DNA of 64,000 nucleotides from Roseivirga sp. BDSF3-8 (lineage in GTDB: Bacteria > Bacteroidota > Bacteroidia > Cytophagales > Cyclobacteriaceae): NCBI RefSeq assembly GCF_041449215.1, contig NZ_JBGNFV010000001.1, positions 186,001-250,000 of the forward strand. Reading direction: 5' to 3'. The notes under the pieces are model-generated. The model saw nothing but the letters and a program-made list of their open reading frames with translations, had not been told where the DNA came from and did not search any database. The translations under genes and the position numbers were made by a program. Shown here piece after piece: positions 18,606 to 27,963 of the stretch; positions within the stretch are counted from its first letter, which is position 1, and every line of letters starts with the position of its first letter.

Positions 18606-18945
18606 AGGTTTCATTTCTAGGTTTGAAGCTTGTCAAACACCTCGCGGCTTATCTAAAAATTTTCATCTTAACAGATGGTCCTAAATTTTGGGGAGTATTA
18701 CAGTTGCTGTGGATGCTTTTTTAAGGGATAAGGGTAGTTCTCAATCTTTCGATGAATAAGGATTCATTATCCGCTACTACGGAAAAATAAGCCTAAGCTT
18801 TTTAAAAAGCCCCATTGAAGTGAGGATTGAGTAATAATTTTTCTATTATAATTAGATGACTATATCTCTAGGTTATTCTCTTCTATAGTTTTAATGTACC
18901 TGTCCTCGTACGAATTATTTTTTAAAAACATAGTGTCGTGGACTC
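18606..18945. other. Gene-free region after CRISPR array 1
   Basis: About 340 bp of AT-rich sequence between the last repeat of array 1 and the end of the immunity gene. I see no coding frame of interest, no degenerate repeat and no convincing terminator. Confidence 0.5.
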
Positions 18946-19290
18946 TCATGAAAAACTATTTATTTCATTTTCCCAGTCCTGATCCCATATGTATTCAATG
19001 TGAAATTGGTTTTCCAAGTCGACAATAAATTTTGCTTTATTCCAATTCTTATGTTTCATAGGATGCTTTGAAGTTAAATCATATAGATTTTTGACAGCTT
19101 TTGAGGTAAAATAGTCAGCTTCTGTATCAACTCTAATTTCTTGGTCGTCCACAGATATATATGAGCTTTTAAAGCCTATGGATTTTTCTTGACGCTCAAT
19201 ATATAAAATTACTTCCTTCCATTCAGAAATGTTGGCGACTGACTTTAAAGCAGCTTTACCTAATATTTGGAAAATTTCTTCTTGACTCAT
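18946..19290 (-). CDS. YezG-like (DUF600) immunity protein
   Basis: A 114-residue acidic protein, likely the antitoxin/immunity partner of the nuclease tip encoded immediately upstream. The pattern of an N-terminal helix, an EWKEVILYIE strand and a C-terminal segment ending in FHIEYIWDQDWENE resembles the YezG/DUF600 immunity family, known to neutralise DNA/RNA non-specific endonuclease NS_2 toxins. The gene follows the toxin by 5 bp, the usual toxin-then-immunity order. It is AT-rich, like the toxin tip. Confidence 0.75.
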   Translation of the reverse strand: MSQEEIFQILGKAALKSVANISEWKEVILYIERQEKSIGFKSSYISVDDQEIRVDTEADYFTSKAVKNLYDLTSKHPMKHKNWNKAKFIVDLENQFHIEYIWDQDWENEINSFS

Positions 19291-19295
19291 AAATA

Positions 19296-22200
19296 TTAAT
19301 TTTCAAAAAACTTCCTTTCCCTAACTCCATTAATCCAATAGTCTACTTGAAATGCTTCAGGTCTTTTAACATCTCCTTCAAATATTGGTATTATTTCAAT
19401 ATTAACATCTTTTCCTTCATTAAGTGCTGCTTTCCATGAATTTTCCATAGATTTCCAGTCCCCTCGATTAAGTGCTGATGTCATGGGTAGATAATTAATC
19501 TGCTCCCCCGGACCATACAGTATATTCGCTATGAGATGTCCACCATCGTCTTGCCCTACTATTCCATCTTTTAGACTGACTGAAAGTCCTTGTTGATTTG
19601 TATTTCTCCCCCTTTCAATAGGTCTTAACAGTCCTTGTACTTCACCTACTCGACTTAGGTTGTCCGTTTTAAAAATATAGCCATCAACTTCATATGAATG
19701 GTTTGGTATAGGGATTTTATTAAGCAATTGATTCCAGCTTCCCGAACTTCCTCCTGGAGCAATTACTAGATCTTCTTTTAGCTCTGCTAAAAAGTTTTCA
19801 TTGCCGTCGTATACTTTGGTTGTGCTATTAGAGTAATTTATCTTCCAAGTACTTGGAAACTCTCGAATACCTTCCAAATATTTGACATTAATTCGTAATG
19901 GGCTTTCACCGAAACGTATCCACGTCTCAACCACCCCCGGATCGGTATTCGCAAGATCGAAAAATTTCTCAGCAAATGCCGGGTTACTGGCCAGGTCGTC
20001 TTCAAGCTTCAGGTAGACAGCTTCGTCCCATCGGCTTACGGTGCTTAGTGCCTCCTCATGGAGTTGGCTCAGGAAGGGCAACTCACCGGGTAACCTTCTG
20101 CCATTGAGCGCTGCCTTGAGGGCGGCGGCCAGCTCTCTTTCTTCAAGACTCTGCAGCTCTGCGAAGGCTTCACGGCTGATCACGCCTTCGTCCGCATACT
20201 TCTGGCCCAGCTTGAGCAGAGCTCTCCTGCCCAGTTGTTCCCCGCCTTCTTCGAGTCCGTTTTTGGTGATGAGAACCACCAGGGCGGATACCGAGGCTTT
20301 GGCAATGACCACGCCCTCGGGACCAATGACCAGGACACCGACGGAGTAGCCCCCTGCCTGGACTACATCACCTCTGAACAGGGAATAGCCCAGCCCTACT
20401 CCATCAGCGATAAAGTCAAGTCCGAAGCACCCCAGCGCTACTGAAGCTCCGTCTATGGAGTTATAGACGGTTTGGTCGTACTGCTTCAGTATATAGTCGG
20501 TCTTGTCGGTGAAAGCCCACTCACTCTCCCAGTTAATACTCAGATCTTCCTGAGACGAGTAAATGCTTTTCCTCAGGTCATTAAAAGCATCTGTATAAAT
20601 GTAGGCCAGGCCAAAAGTATGGGGCAGATCGACGTCCTTGATGTTTTTATGCTCAAAGGGTACATCAAGGTACTGCTCTCGGATTTTCAGGTCGAAAAAC
20701 TTTGACTGATAGCTGGTGAGGACTTTGTTCTGTGACTGGGTCCTCAGGAAAACGAGCTTCTGTTCGGCATGTCTGATTTTATAAACTTCTGTTAACCTGG
20801 CAGTGGCTCTCCGGGCTTCCTGCTTTTGTCCGGCCGATGCATGGGGGTTACGTAAAAACTCATTCAGGTCATCTTCGGCTTTCTTAAGTTCGGCTTTCTG
20901 TTCTTCTAATAACTGCGCCAGGTCGTCTACGGAGCTCTGGTAGTAGAGGCGGATGGTTTTGTTGAAGGCCTGCCCGGAGACGTCGTCTTTACGTATCTCA
21001 ATACATTCCACTGTATTGGAGGCATTGTAGATGGCCTTGTACAGGAGCATCTTCTTGGCGGTGTGGCGGAATACATCGACGACAAAGTCTTCCACCGGGC
21101 TGATGATGCCGGCCTGGAAGCTGGCTACCCGCTGGGTGTTTTTGTATTGCCCTTTCTTCAGCTGGCTGTGGTCAATCCGGATATTGTCGCCATAGGCGAG
21201 GCCTGGCATGAAGAAGTACTCACCCAGGTCATTGCCGATCCCACTACACCGGACATAGGGGACGGTGATCAGTATGTCATCGGCGGTGAGGGAGGCTTCC
21301 TCAAAGACGGTCCGGGCTACCTGGTCCCATGAGGACTGGCTCAAAGACAGGGTGTTTACCTCAACCGGGACGACATAGAACTTACGGCCTTCATTAAATG
21401 CTTCGTAGGTGAGGAGCTTATCGGCAAGGATGTGGCCCAGGAAGGCCTCATCTTTTGCATGGGTGGGCTTTTGCGCATTGACACTGGCTAAAAGGGCATG
21501 GATGATTTCGCTAGTGTGGTGGATAGCGCCGGTCACGGGTTTCCCTAAATCGCGGGCTTTGTCTACGTAGTGGCTGGTATGATCATCGAAGGCAAAGGTT
21601 TGCGCTTCAGAGGGGGTGACTTCGTTGCAGGCGCAGTCCCGGGTAAAGGGAATGGTTTCTACAAGGCTGCCTGTCTGGTCCAGCACTTCTATGGCACGGC
21701 CTTCTTTATTGATCCTTACTCTGACGGCTTTATCTGAGCTTTCCGGCAGGGTGAGGTTTTCGGCTTTTATGGTACTCAGGCCTGTGGGGGTGATTTTCAG
21801 GCCAAAACCATAGGTGGTGTTCTTTTCTTCGGCTGAGGTGTAGACGTGGGTGTAGTCGTATGCTTCCGGCCTTAGAGAAAACACGGTGCCCCTGGTGGCT
21901 TGAGGTTCATCAGCACTATAAGGGAAGAAGCCTGATACCTGCAGGCTGCCCCGGGTATCGAGGATGCGGCCGTCGGGCAGGTAGAAATGGGTATACCGGC
22001 TGTTGAGTGTCCGGATGGCTTCTTCGTCTCCCAGGCAGATGCCTCCCGGTCCTTCACCAAAGGCAGAAACCTCCTCATCCCCGGTCAGCAGGCCCCATAC
22101 GGGCCGGGGGTTGTGGATGAGGTCCCACTGGTGTTTGTGCAGCTGGGTGCCGAAAAAGGTGTAGTCCATCAGGTTGTCGGTGGCCCACTCCTCCAGGGCG

Positions 22201-24881
22201 GGAGCCTCCACGAAGGTGTGCTGGAGGCGGAAGGCGCCATGGCCGAGCTCGTGGGCGATGGTCTTGTCGAAGTGGTCGGGGTTGCCGATGCGGGAGGTGA
22301 AGATAAAGCCGAACTGCCGCTTGTAGGGCATAAAACCGGCCCTGGCGTTGTGCGTTCCGTCTTCGTCTATGGCGCTTTTGGGGATGTGGACCAGGAAGAG
22401 GTAGTAGGTGCCGTCTGCTGTCTTATGCGCCTGCTCATAGCGCCTGATGAGCTTCCTCATCTCAGGGGTGTAGTTGGAGAGCATACCGGTACCCCCGTCG
22501 TCCAGGGCACCGTCTCCGTCGGTGTCGTAGTCAGCGGTAAAGGCATCATCATAGATGACGGTCCAGTTGACTACGGCGGGGCCGTAGGTGGCTTTCAGGG
22601 CCTTGAGGATGTCTTTCCCACGGCCGGCCTTCATGTAGCCTGCGCCGTTGACGGGCACTACCTTCAGGGTGAGGTGCTCGGGGGCGTAGCTAACGGTGTT
22701 GAGTTGGCCGCTGAGGCTCTCAGTGCTGTCTTCAGCATTGGTGCGTATGGCCTGCAGGTAGCTTTCTTCCTTGTCGCCCTGGCCGGTGAGTAGCAGGGTA
22801 TAGTGCTCATCATCGGTCTTTTCGAGGATGGGGACGGGCTGGCCGGTTTCTGTGTAGAGCTTAAGATTAGCTGTATCACCTTGAAGGTTTACTCTGTCGG
22901 TCTGGCCGGTGGCTAAGGCTTTCCAGACGATGGGGTATTCGCTGTTTTCTCCGGCTTCGCTTGCCTCTACAGGCAGGCTTTCATAGTGCTCAGCGTAGGC
23001 GTCATGCAATTGGGTGTCAAAGCCGTAGTGTTGGTGCTCGTAGGCGGTGAAGTAGACGGGCTGGCTGATGCGGTCGCCAGTGGCGAGTACAGGTGTGTCT
23101 GCCTCCGGCTCGATTATGGGGCCTATGCGGCCTTCTTCATCGATGACGATGGTGCGGCCCTGGCTGTCAGTTACGGCCACACTCTGGTCGGCGGGCTGTT
23201 GGATCTCAATGGTCTCACCGCTGGCGAGGGTGACAACGTAGGTGCGGGGGCCTTCTGTAATTTCTTCCTCTGTGTCCTCCTGGCCTTCCTGTTTCTTGAT
23301 GGTGACGGCTTCAAGGTAGCCGGAGACGGTGATGGTGGTATCGGCCAGTTGCTGGCGGTCTTCCCAGAACTCTTCTATGCCTTCCCGCCACTCATCTAGG
23401 GGCTTGCTGAGGGCATGGACGAGCCCGTCGGTCATCCGGTAGTCGGTGTTGATGATGATGCGGTCGAACTGTACGGGAAGGGTAAGCCCCATCCAGGGGA
23501 CGTAGATGGTGCCTCTTCCGCTGAACACCCCGTCGCCACCGCGGACTTCCTGCAGGCGCATGGTGAACTTGCCCACGGCGATCTGGTCACCGACCAGGGC
23601 ATTGGGCAGGGGTTCCCGGTTGGTGATCTCAGGCAGGGGGCCTTCATCGTCATAGCAGGCTTGCTCAGGCGGGGCCTGGGTGGTAAAGGCGGTGACCTGG
23701 CTCCATTGGCTGGCGATGCCGTTGCGCACCACGCCGGCCTTTACTTCGTAGGGGGTGCCGGGGGCGAGCTCCCGGGCGATGTAGACGGTGTCGGTGATAT
23801 CAACGCTGCGCCAGGGCCAGTCGGGCTGGTGGGTGGGGCGATACTGCAGCCGGTAGGTGGTGGCCTGGCTACGGCGGTTGTCTCTGTGGTAGCCGGCAAA
23901 GGAGAATTTGGCGTGGACGTGGCTGAGGGCCTCGGCAGTAAGGTCGCTGAGGGGAGGCAGGTCGGCCACGGGGGTACCGGGCACAAAGGCGCAGACCCGG
24001 CTGTAGCCCTGGTTTTTGAAGGTCTCTTCCGATCGAGCGTCAAGTCGAGATAGAGACGGGTCGTCCAGTTGCGCCCTAACCCGCCAGGCGTAGGTGAGGC
24101 CTTCCTGCAGGGGCGGTAGCTCGAGGCCGTAGGTGAGGCTGGTCTGGCGGGTGACGGTCTGGTAGAGGGGTGGCAGGGTGCGCATGGCCTCTTCGGGCGG
24201 CAGGCCGCCGCGCACTTCTACCAGGGTGAATTCGTAGGCGATGCCGCTAAGGCCGCTGCCCCGGTGCATGGGGGTCCACTGGAAGAGCAAAGGCTGGCCG
24301 GGTGGGCAGGTGAGCTGGCTGTTGCAGGCAGGCAGGTTGAGCAGGGGCGGATCGGCAAGAACGAGCCAGGCGGTGGCGGTAGCAGGAGCAGAAAGGGGCA
24401 CGTCGGGCCTTCTGAAGTCGTAGGCCTGTACGGTGAAGCGGTAGAAGCCTTCGGGGAGCTGGCCGCCGCTTTGGGCAAATTGCCCGCGGTCGTAGCCGCT
24501 GAAGTCTAGTGCGTCGGGTGAGAGGCCACCAGCGAGCTCGGGGGCGGAGAGCAGGCGGGGCATGCCGCCCTGCAGGGTGATGACGTTGCCTTGATAGCCC
24601 TGGCGGGTGCTGAGCCGTATGCCGGGGCCTTCGATGGTCCAGCGGAGCTGCACGGGGTAACTGGGCTCGGTGAGGTCACGCAGCAGGAGCTGCACCTGCA
24701 GGCTGCCGGGCTGGCTGTAGTGGCTCAGGTAGACGCTGTGGGGCGGAAAGATTTGCAGGCTGGCCTGCACGGCGGACTGGGCAGCGGCCTGCCCAAATAC
24801 CCCCCACAGGCAGAGCACCATACACACCCATACCTTCACCCAAAGCCGTAGAAACGGCCTCCCTTTCATCATAGCTCCCAT
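19296..24881 (-). CDS. Giant secreted polymorphic toxin with nuclease (NS_2) tip
   Basis: An 1861-residue exported protein. A signal peptide (about residues 1-35) precedes beta-rich and fibronectin type III-like domains (first ~400 residues) of the kind seen in large Bacteroidota surface toxins (TANFOR-type, from memory). A zincin-like motif HELGHGAFRLQH lies near residue 880 with a downstream NLMDY resembling a Met-turn, suggesting a metalloprotease domain, possibly for self-processing. A hydrophobic stretch occurs about residues 1515-1570. The C-terminal ~190 residues carry DDGGHLIA (about 1777-1784), the catalytic motif of DNA/RNA non-specific endonuclease NS_2. That last part is clearly AT-richer than the GC-rich body, as expected of exchangeable toxin tips. 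The immunity gene follows directly. The gene sits between the two CRISPR arrays. Confidence 0.85.
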   Translation of the reverse strand: MGAMMKGRPFLRLWVKVWVCMVLCLWGVFGQAAAQSAVQASLQIFPPHSVYLSHYSQPGSLQVQLLLRDLTEPSYPVQLRWTIEGPGIRLSTRQGYQGNVITLQGGMPRLLSAPELAGGLSPDALDFSGYDRGQFAQSGGQLPEGFYRFTVQAYDFRRPDVPLSAPATATAWLVLADPPLLNLPACNSQLTCPPGQPLLFQWTPMHRGSGLSGIAYEFTLVEVRGGLPPEEAMRTLPPLYQTVTRQTSLTYGLELPPLQEGLTYAWRVRAQLDDPSLSRLDARSEETFKNQGYSRVCAFVPGTPVADLPPLSDLTAEALSHVHAKFSFAGYHRDNRRSQATTYRLQYRPTHQPDWPWRSVDITDTVYIARELAPGTPYEVKAGVVRNGIASQWSQVTAFTTQAPPEQACYDDEGPLPEITNREPLPNALVGDQIAVGKFTMRLQEVRGGDGVFSGRGTIYVPWMGLTLPVQFDRIIINTDYRMTDGLVHALSKPLDEWREGIEEFWEDRQQLADTTITVSGYLEAVTIKKQEGQEDTEEEITEGPRTYVVTLASGETIEIQQPADQSVAVTDSQGRTIVIDEEGRIGPIIEPEADTPVLATGDRISQPVYFTAYEHQHYGFDTQLHDAYAEHYESLPVEASEAGENSEYPIVWKALATGQTDRVNLQGDTANLKLYTETGQPVPILEKTDDEHYTLLLTGQGDKEESYLQAIRTNAEDSTESLSGQLNTVSYAPEHLTLKVVPVNGAGYMKAGRGKDILKALKATYGPAVVNWTVIYDDAFTADYDTDGDGALDDGGTGMLSNYTPEMRKLIRRYEQAHKTADGTYYLFLVHIPKSAIDEDGTHNARAGFMPYKRQFGFIFTSRIGNPDHFDKTIAHELGHGAFRLQHTFVEAPALEEWATDNLMDYTFFGTQLHKHQWDLIHNPRPVWGLLTGDEEVSAFGEGPGGICLGDEEAIRTLNSRYTHFYLPDGRILDTRGSLQVSGFFPYSADEPQATRGTVFSLRPEAYDYTHVYTSAEEKNTTYGFGLKITPTGLSTIKAENLTLPESSDKAVRVRINKEGRAIEVLDQTGSLVETIPFTRDCACNEVTPSEAQTFAFDDHTSHYVDKARDLGKPVTGAIHHTSEIIHALLASVNAQKPTHAKDEAFLGHILADKLLTYEAFNEGRKFYVVPVEVNTLSLSQSSWDQVARTVFEEASLTADDILITVPYVRCSGIGNDLGEYFFMPGLAYGDNIRIDHSQLKKGQYKNTQRVASFQAGIISPVEDFVVDVFRHTAKKMLLYKAIYNASNTVECIEIRKDDVSGQAFNKTIRLYYQSSVDDLAQLLEEQKAELKKAEDDLNEFLRNPHASAGQKQEARRATARLTEVYKIRHAEQKLVFLRTQSQNKVLTSYQSKFFDLKIREQYLDVPFEHKNIKDVDLPHTFGLAYIYTDAFNDLRKSIYSSQEDLSINWESEWAFTDKTDYILKQYDQTVYNSIDGASVALGCFGLDFIADGVGLGYSLFRGDVVQAGGYSVGVLVIGPEGVVIAKASVSALVVLITKNGLEEGGEQLGRRALLKLGQKYADEGVISREAFAELQSLEERELAAALKAALNGRRLPGELPFLSQLHEEALSTVSRWDEAVYLKLEDDLASNPAFAEKFFDLANTDPGVVETWIRFGESPLRINVKYLEGIREFPSTWKINYSNSTTKVYDGNENFLAELKEDLVIAPGGSSGSWNQLLNKIPIPNHSYEVDGYIFKTDNLSRVGEVQGLLRPIERGRNTNQQGLSVSLKDGIVGQDDGGHLIANILYGPGEQINYLPMTSALNRGDWKSMENSWKAALNEGKDVNIEIIPIFEGDVKRPEAFQVDYWINGVRERKFFEN

Positions 24882-25019
24882 GGTACTGTCACCGGATAAT
24901 TTTGCACAATAAAACCAGTACGCAAATAGGCGACACTAGTACACTAATGCACGACAATATGAGCGGATTACTTACCTGGCTGGGGTCAGGGGGTATTAAT
25001 TGGGGAGGTTGACATATCT

Positions 25020-25103
25020 GCTGATCAAAAATGAGATAATAGAGTAGCCGGATGCTCAGTATACCAGTTCTTCTTCTCTAATTACTGAGTGAAATCTTTA
25101 GTG
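25020..25103 (-). pseudogene. Remnant of a radC-like gene
   Basis: This stretch matches the 3' part of the radC-like gene at about 17179-17263 (shared blocks such as AATGAGATAAT.GAGTAGCCGGAT and GAAATCTTTAG). It then jumps directly to sequence matching the DNA upstream of that gene. Most of the reading frame is therefore deleted; the remnant is part of a duplicated radC-leader-CRISPR module. Confidence 0.75.
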
Positions 25104-25128
25104 CCTTCCTGGTTACGGTGAACTCAGA

Positions 25129-25185
25129 ACCCAAAGGGTATAGGAATAATTGAGGGTACTGTGTTTGCAACGAAGTCTCGTGGCC
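25129..25185 (-). promoter_or_regulatory. Decayed copy B of the repeated leader element
   Basis: This corresponds in position to copy A but is shortened and mutated: the left GGCC is lost, CGGAATAAATGA has become AGGAATAATTGA, and TTTATGCC has become TTTGCAAC. It lies upstream of the radC remnant and so probably lost function with it. Confidence 0.6.
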
Positions 25186-25217
25186 AGACAGGAGACCTAA
25201 CCGGAACTTAGCGTCAA

Positions 25218-25509
25218 ATTGATAGAGAATAGAACCGGGAATAAGCCTTTAATTAGTAATTGACTTAGGGCTTTTTATTATAAGTCCTTATCTTGGTAGG
25301 ACTGAGAGTATAAATGCTCTTCCGGGTGGCAATTTATTTGGAGTTGGCCAAAAACAGGGTACAACAACCTGAATATCAACCACTTTTGCTTACGCAAATT
25401 TACCAAAAACAGGTAAAATACCGCTCTTTGACATGATGAAATCGAGAAAAAGGCCGATAGTAAAAAGCACGTTTCTCATTAGCTCACAGCCACTTAGCTC
25501 CGAAATCGA
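25218..25509 (+). promoter_or_regulatory. Leader of CRISPR array 2
   Basis: Nearly identical to the array 1 leader, differing by scattered single bases; similarity between the two modules extends from about 17643-18057 and 25106-25509. It directly precedes the first repeat. Confidence 0.85.
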
Positions 25510-27334
25510 CTTCGTGAGCTACATCCACTACAATAAGGATTGAAACCGAAAGCAGAACCATTGATGTTTTCCGCCAGGAAGTACTTCGTGAGCTACATCC
25601 ACTACAATAAGGATTGAAACTGGTTATAAGTTATTTGAGATTCACCCCCCTGTTGTCTTCGTGAGCTACATCCACTACAATAAGGATTGAAACCAATTGG
25701 TCCAGAATCATAGCACCGTTACAATTTTCTTCGTGAGCTACATCCACTACAATAAGGATTGAAACATAATAACCCCATGAAGGTTATTAATTTGCGTCAG
25801 AACTTCGTGAGCTACATCCACTACAATAAGGATTGAAACTGCGGAATTGGGTTCTCTATAGCAGTTCTATTACATCTTCGTGAGCTACATCCACTACAAT
25901 AAGGATTGAAACCGGTCTTAATGATTTCACTCAAATCAGGGTGAGCAGACTTCGTGAGCTACATCCACTACAATAAGGATTGAAACTTCTATGGGTATGC
26001 TATCATAACCTGAAAGACGGACACTTCGTGAGCTACATCCACTACAATAAGGATTGAAACTAAGCGTAGAATCCAATACCACCGGCTACGCCTATTCTTC
26101 GTGAGCTACATCCACTACAATAAGGATTGAAACATCTATCGTCCTTAACATCATGGTTGGTTTCATCATGCTTCGTGAGCTACATCCACTACAATAAGGA
26201 TTGAAACGTGCTGGGTGATACGCTGTATGATTCGCTGGACGCACTTCGTGAGCTACATCCACTACAATAAGGATTGAAACTATTACTAATTGTGACCAGG
26301 TCAAATAAATCAAAAAACTTCGTGAGCTACATCCACTACAATAAGGATTGAAACTCATGATGTAGGCTTCGCCTGTTACCGTATTCAGCCCTTCGTGAGC
26401 TACATCCACTACAATAAGGATTGAAACAGGAAAAGGACATTCAATTTGTTGCTTCTCAAGTTCTTCGTGAGCTACATCCACTACAATAAGGATTGAAACT
26501 ACGAGGGATATATAGAATTCCCAAAAGGTGGGGCTCTTCGTGAGCTACATCCACTACAATAAGGATTGAAACCCCCCTCCTTCGCAGACAACGCGGCAAG
26601 GCTACACACTTCGTGAGCTACATCCACTACAATAAGGATTGAAACGGAATGAGGAATCTGAACAGAAGGACGACAATGAGTACTTCGTGAGCTAGTTGAG
26701 CGCAACCCCGGTTCCACTACAATAAGGATTGAAACACACCTACCAGAGACCCAAAAATTCAAAAGAAAAGCCTTCGTGAGCTAGTCGGACGCGACCCCGG
26801 TCCACCACAATAAGGATTGAAACTCCCCGGGTTCTACGTAGGTCATGACCATCGTATTCTTCGTGAGCACCATCCATTACAATAAGGATTGAAACTCAAT
26901 TGCTAGGAAAATTTTGAACAATTCAAGCCGCTTCGTGAGCAGTTGAGCGCATACTCGGTCTGAATGGACCCCGGATCCATCAGAACAAGGATTGAAACGA
27001 AGCTCTGTCCTACACAATACGTTGTTAGGCAGAAAGCTTCGTGGACAGTTGAGTGCATACTCGGTCTGAATGGACCCCGGATCCATTACAATAAGGATTG
27101 AAACTCAGTGATCTGAGTATCCAGAGGATGTAATTCTTTCTTCGTGAGCAGTTTAGCGCAAGCCCGGTTCCACCACAATAAGGATTGAAACGTTTCGTGT
27201 GTGTATTTCGCGTCTTCTTTACTGTCCTTCGTGAGCTAGTTAGGCGCAACCTAGTTGAGCTTAAAGCTAATTGGGCGCGAGCCAATTAAGTATAAAGCCA
27301 ATTGGTAAGGAGCTTGCCTTACCACTACAAAAAG
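25510..27334 (+). CRISPR. CRISPR array 2, 23 repeats with expanded distal repeats
   Basis: Sixteen canonical 37-bp repeats (25510 to 26645), differing from array 1 only by A at position 14, are followed by seven variant repeats starting at 26683, 26772, 26859, 26931, 27037, 27140 and 27227. Spacers are 35-38 bp throughout. Six of the seven variants carry internal insertions; all except the last keep the 3' ATTGAAAC handle. Leader-proximal repeats are uniform and leader-distal ones divergent, the usual polarity for arrays growing at the left end. A strong terminator follows the last repeat. Confidence 0.97.
26683..27334 (+). repeat. Hairpin-expanded CRISPR repeats at the distal end of array 2
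   Basis: After CTTCGTGAGC(TA) and before TCCA the repeats carry inserts, giving lengths of 53 (26683-26735), 52 (26772-26823), 68 (26931-26998), 68 (27037-27104), 52 (27140-27191) and about 108 bp (27227-27334). The repeat at 26859-26895 has no insert but has point changes. The inserts can fold: GTTG-AGCG-CAAC, GTCG-GACG-CGAC (a compensatory change), GGTC-TGAATG-GACC, and in the last repeat AATTGG/CCAATT and GGTAAGG/CCTTACC. The last repeat ends in ACCACTACAAAAAGG without ATTGAAAC. Confidence 0.9.
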
Positions 27335-27378
27335 GCCATGCCTCTCTCCTACCGGAAAGGCATGGCCTTTTCTTTTTA
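27331..27378. terminator. Bidirectional intrinsic terminator after CRISPR array 2
   Basis: Stem AAAGGCCATGCC with GGCATGGCCTTT, loop about 14 bases, followed by TTCTTTTT. It can end the array transcript on + and the RadC-like gene transcript on the minus strand. Confidence 0.85.
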
Positions 27379-27381
27379 TCG

Positions 27382-27834
27382 TCAGACGGTATACAGGTTT
27401 TCATCATTATCCAGAAGGGAGTAATAGCCTACCGTACGATAGTAGAGGCCATCTTCGAGCCGTACGCCTATGTGCTTAGAGGCTACGTGCATTTTCCTGA
27501 AGAAATCTCTATCCTCCACACCAGGCATGGCTGTGATACGGTAAAATCCTATAATCATGCGGGTAGCTCCGGATAGCAGGGCCGTGGTATATATATCTTT
27601 AATAGAGTAAGGCTTTGTGCTATACGAGAGCCTTGCTATGAGTTTCATGGCAGGGTTCATAAGCAGGCAGTTGAGCCTGTCCGTATTGAAATTCCAGTTG
27701 TCCATTTTCAAAAAATGCTCATACGAATCTGCCGAAGTCCTAAGCGCTGGTCTTTCCTGCGGCCGGAAGTTTGGCCGGTAGCTAAGTTTTACCTCTGATA
27801 CTGAGTTTCTATGTATGCCTTGAGTAGTTTCCAT
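27382..27834 (-). CDS. RadC-like paralogue lacking the metal-binding motif
   Basis: A 150-residue protein that aligns end to end by eye with the RadC-like protein at 28067-28543: the shared VSEVKLSYRPNFRPQERP / VTEIQVTYTQKVKAKDRP start, a LRTSADSYEHFL / IKSPYAAYQVLR block, then LLMNPAMKLIA / LMLNTRKRVIG. At the active site, where the paralogue has VLAHNHPSG, this one has IIGFYRITAMPG, so both metal-binding His and the Ser are missing. It keeps copy C of the repeated leader element upstream. It is probably a non-catalytic, perhaps structural or regulatory, member of the family. Confidence 0.7.
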   Translation of the reverse strand: METTQGIHRNSVSEVKLSYRPNFRPQERPALRTSADSYEHFLKMDNWNFNTDRLNCLLMNPAMKLIARLSYSTKPYSIKDIYTTALLSGATRMIIGFYRITAMPGVEDRDFFRKMHVASKHIGVRLEDGLYYRTVGYYSLLDNDENLYTV

Positions 27835-27894
27835 AATGTTATGATTATTGGTGAATAATTAATTATGAAGCCCTACCAGGCTGTGGGCAATTAA

Positions 27895-27963
27895 GGCCGG
27901 AAGGAAACGGAATAAATGAGGGGAGGGCGCGCCGGGCAGTGTTTATGCCGTAGTCTTTTGGCC
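27895..27963 (-). promoter_or_regulatory. Repeated leader element, copy C
   Basis: A GGCC-bounded element with AAGGAAACGGAATAAATGAG on the left and TTTATGCCGTAGTCTTTTGGCC-type sequence on the right, about 60 bp upstream of the metal-site-less RadC-like gene. Confidence 0.72.

Noticed and set aside
21987-24053. Long + strand frames antisense to the toxin gene
   Set aside because: They are GC-driven shadow frames opposite a long gene with signal peptide and domains; no motif or ribosome site supports them.
26092-27285. Several open frames on the minus strand across CRISPR array 2
   Set aside because: They are translations of repeats and spacers (periodic FNPYCSGC / ILIVVDVAHE motifs) and are not genes.
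27227-27300. GTTAGGC and similar strings in the expanded repeats as integron attC sites
   Set aside because: The matching inverse core is not present in the right spacing and no integron integrase is nearby; probably chance.
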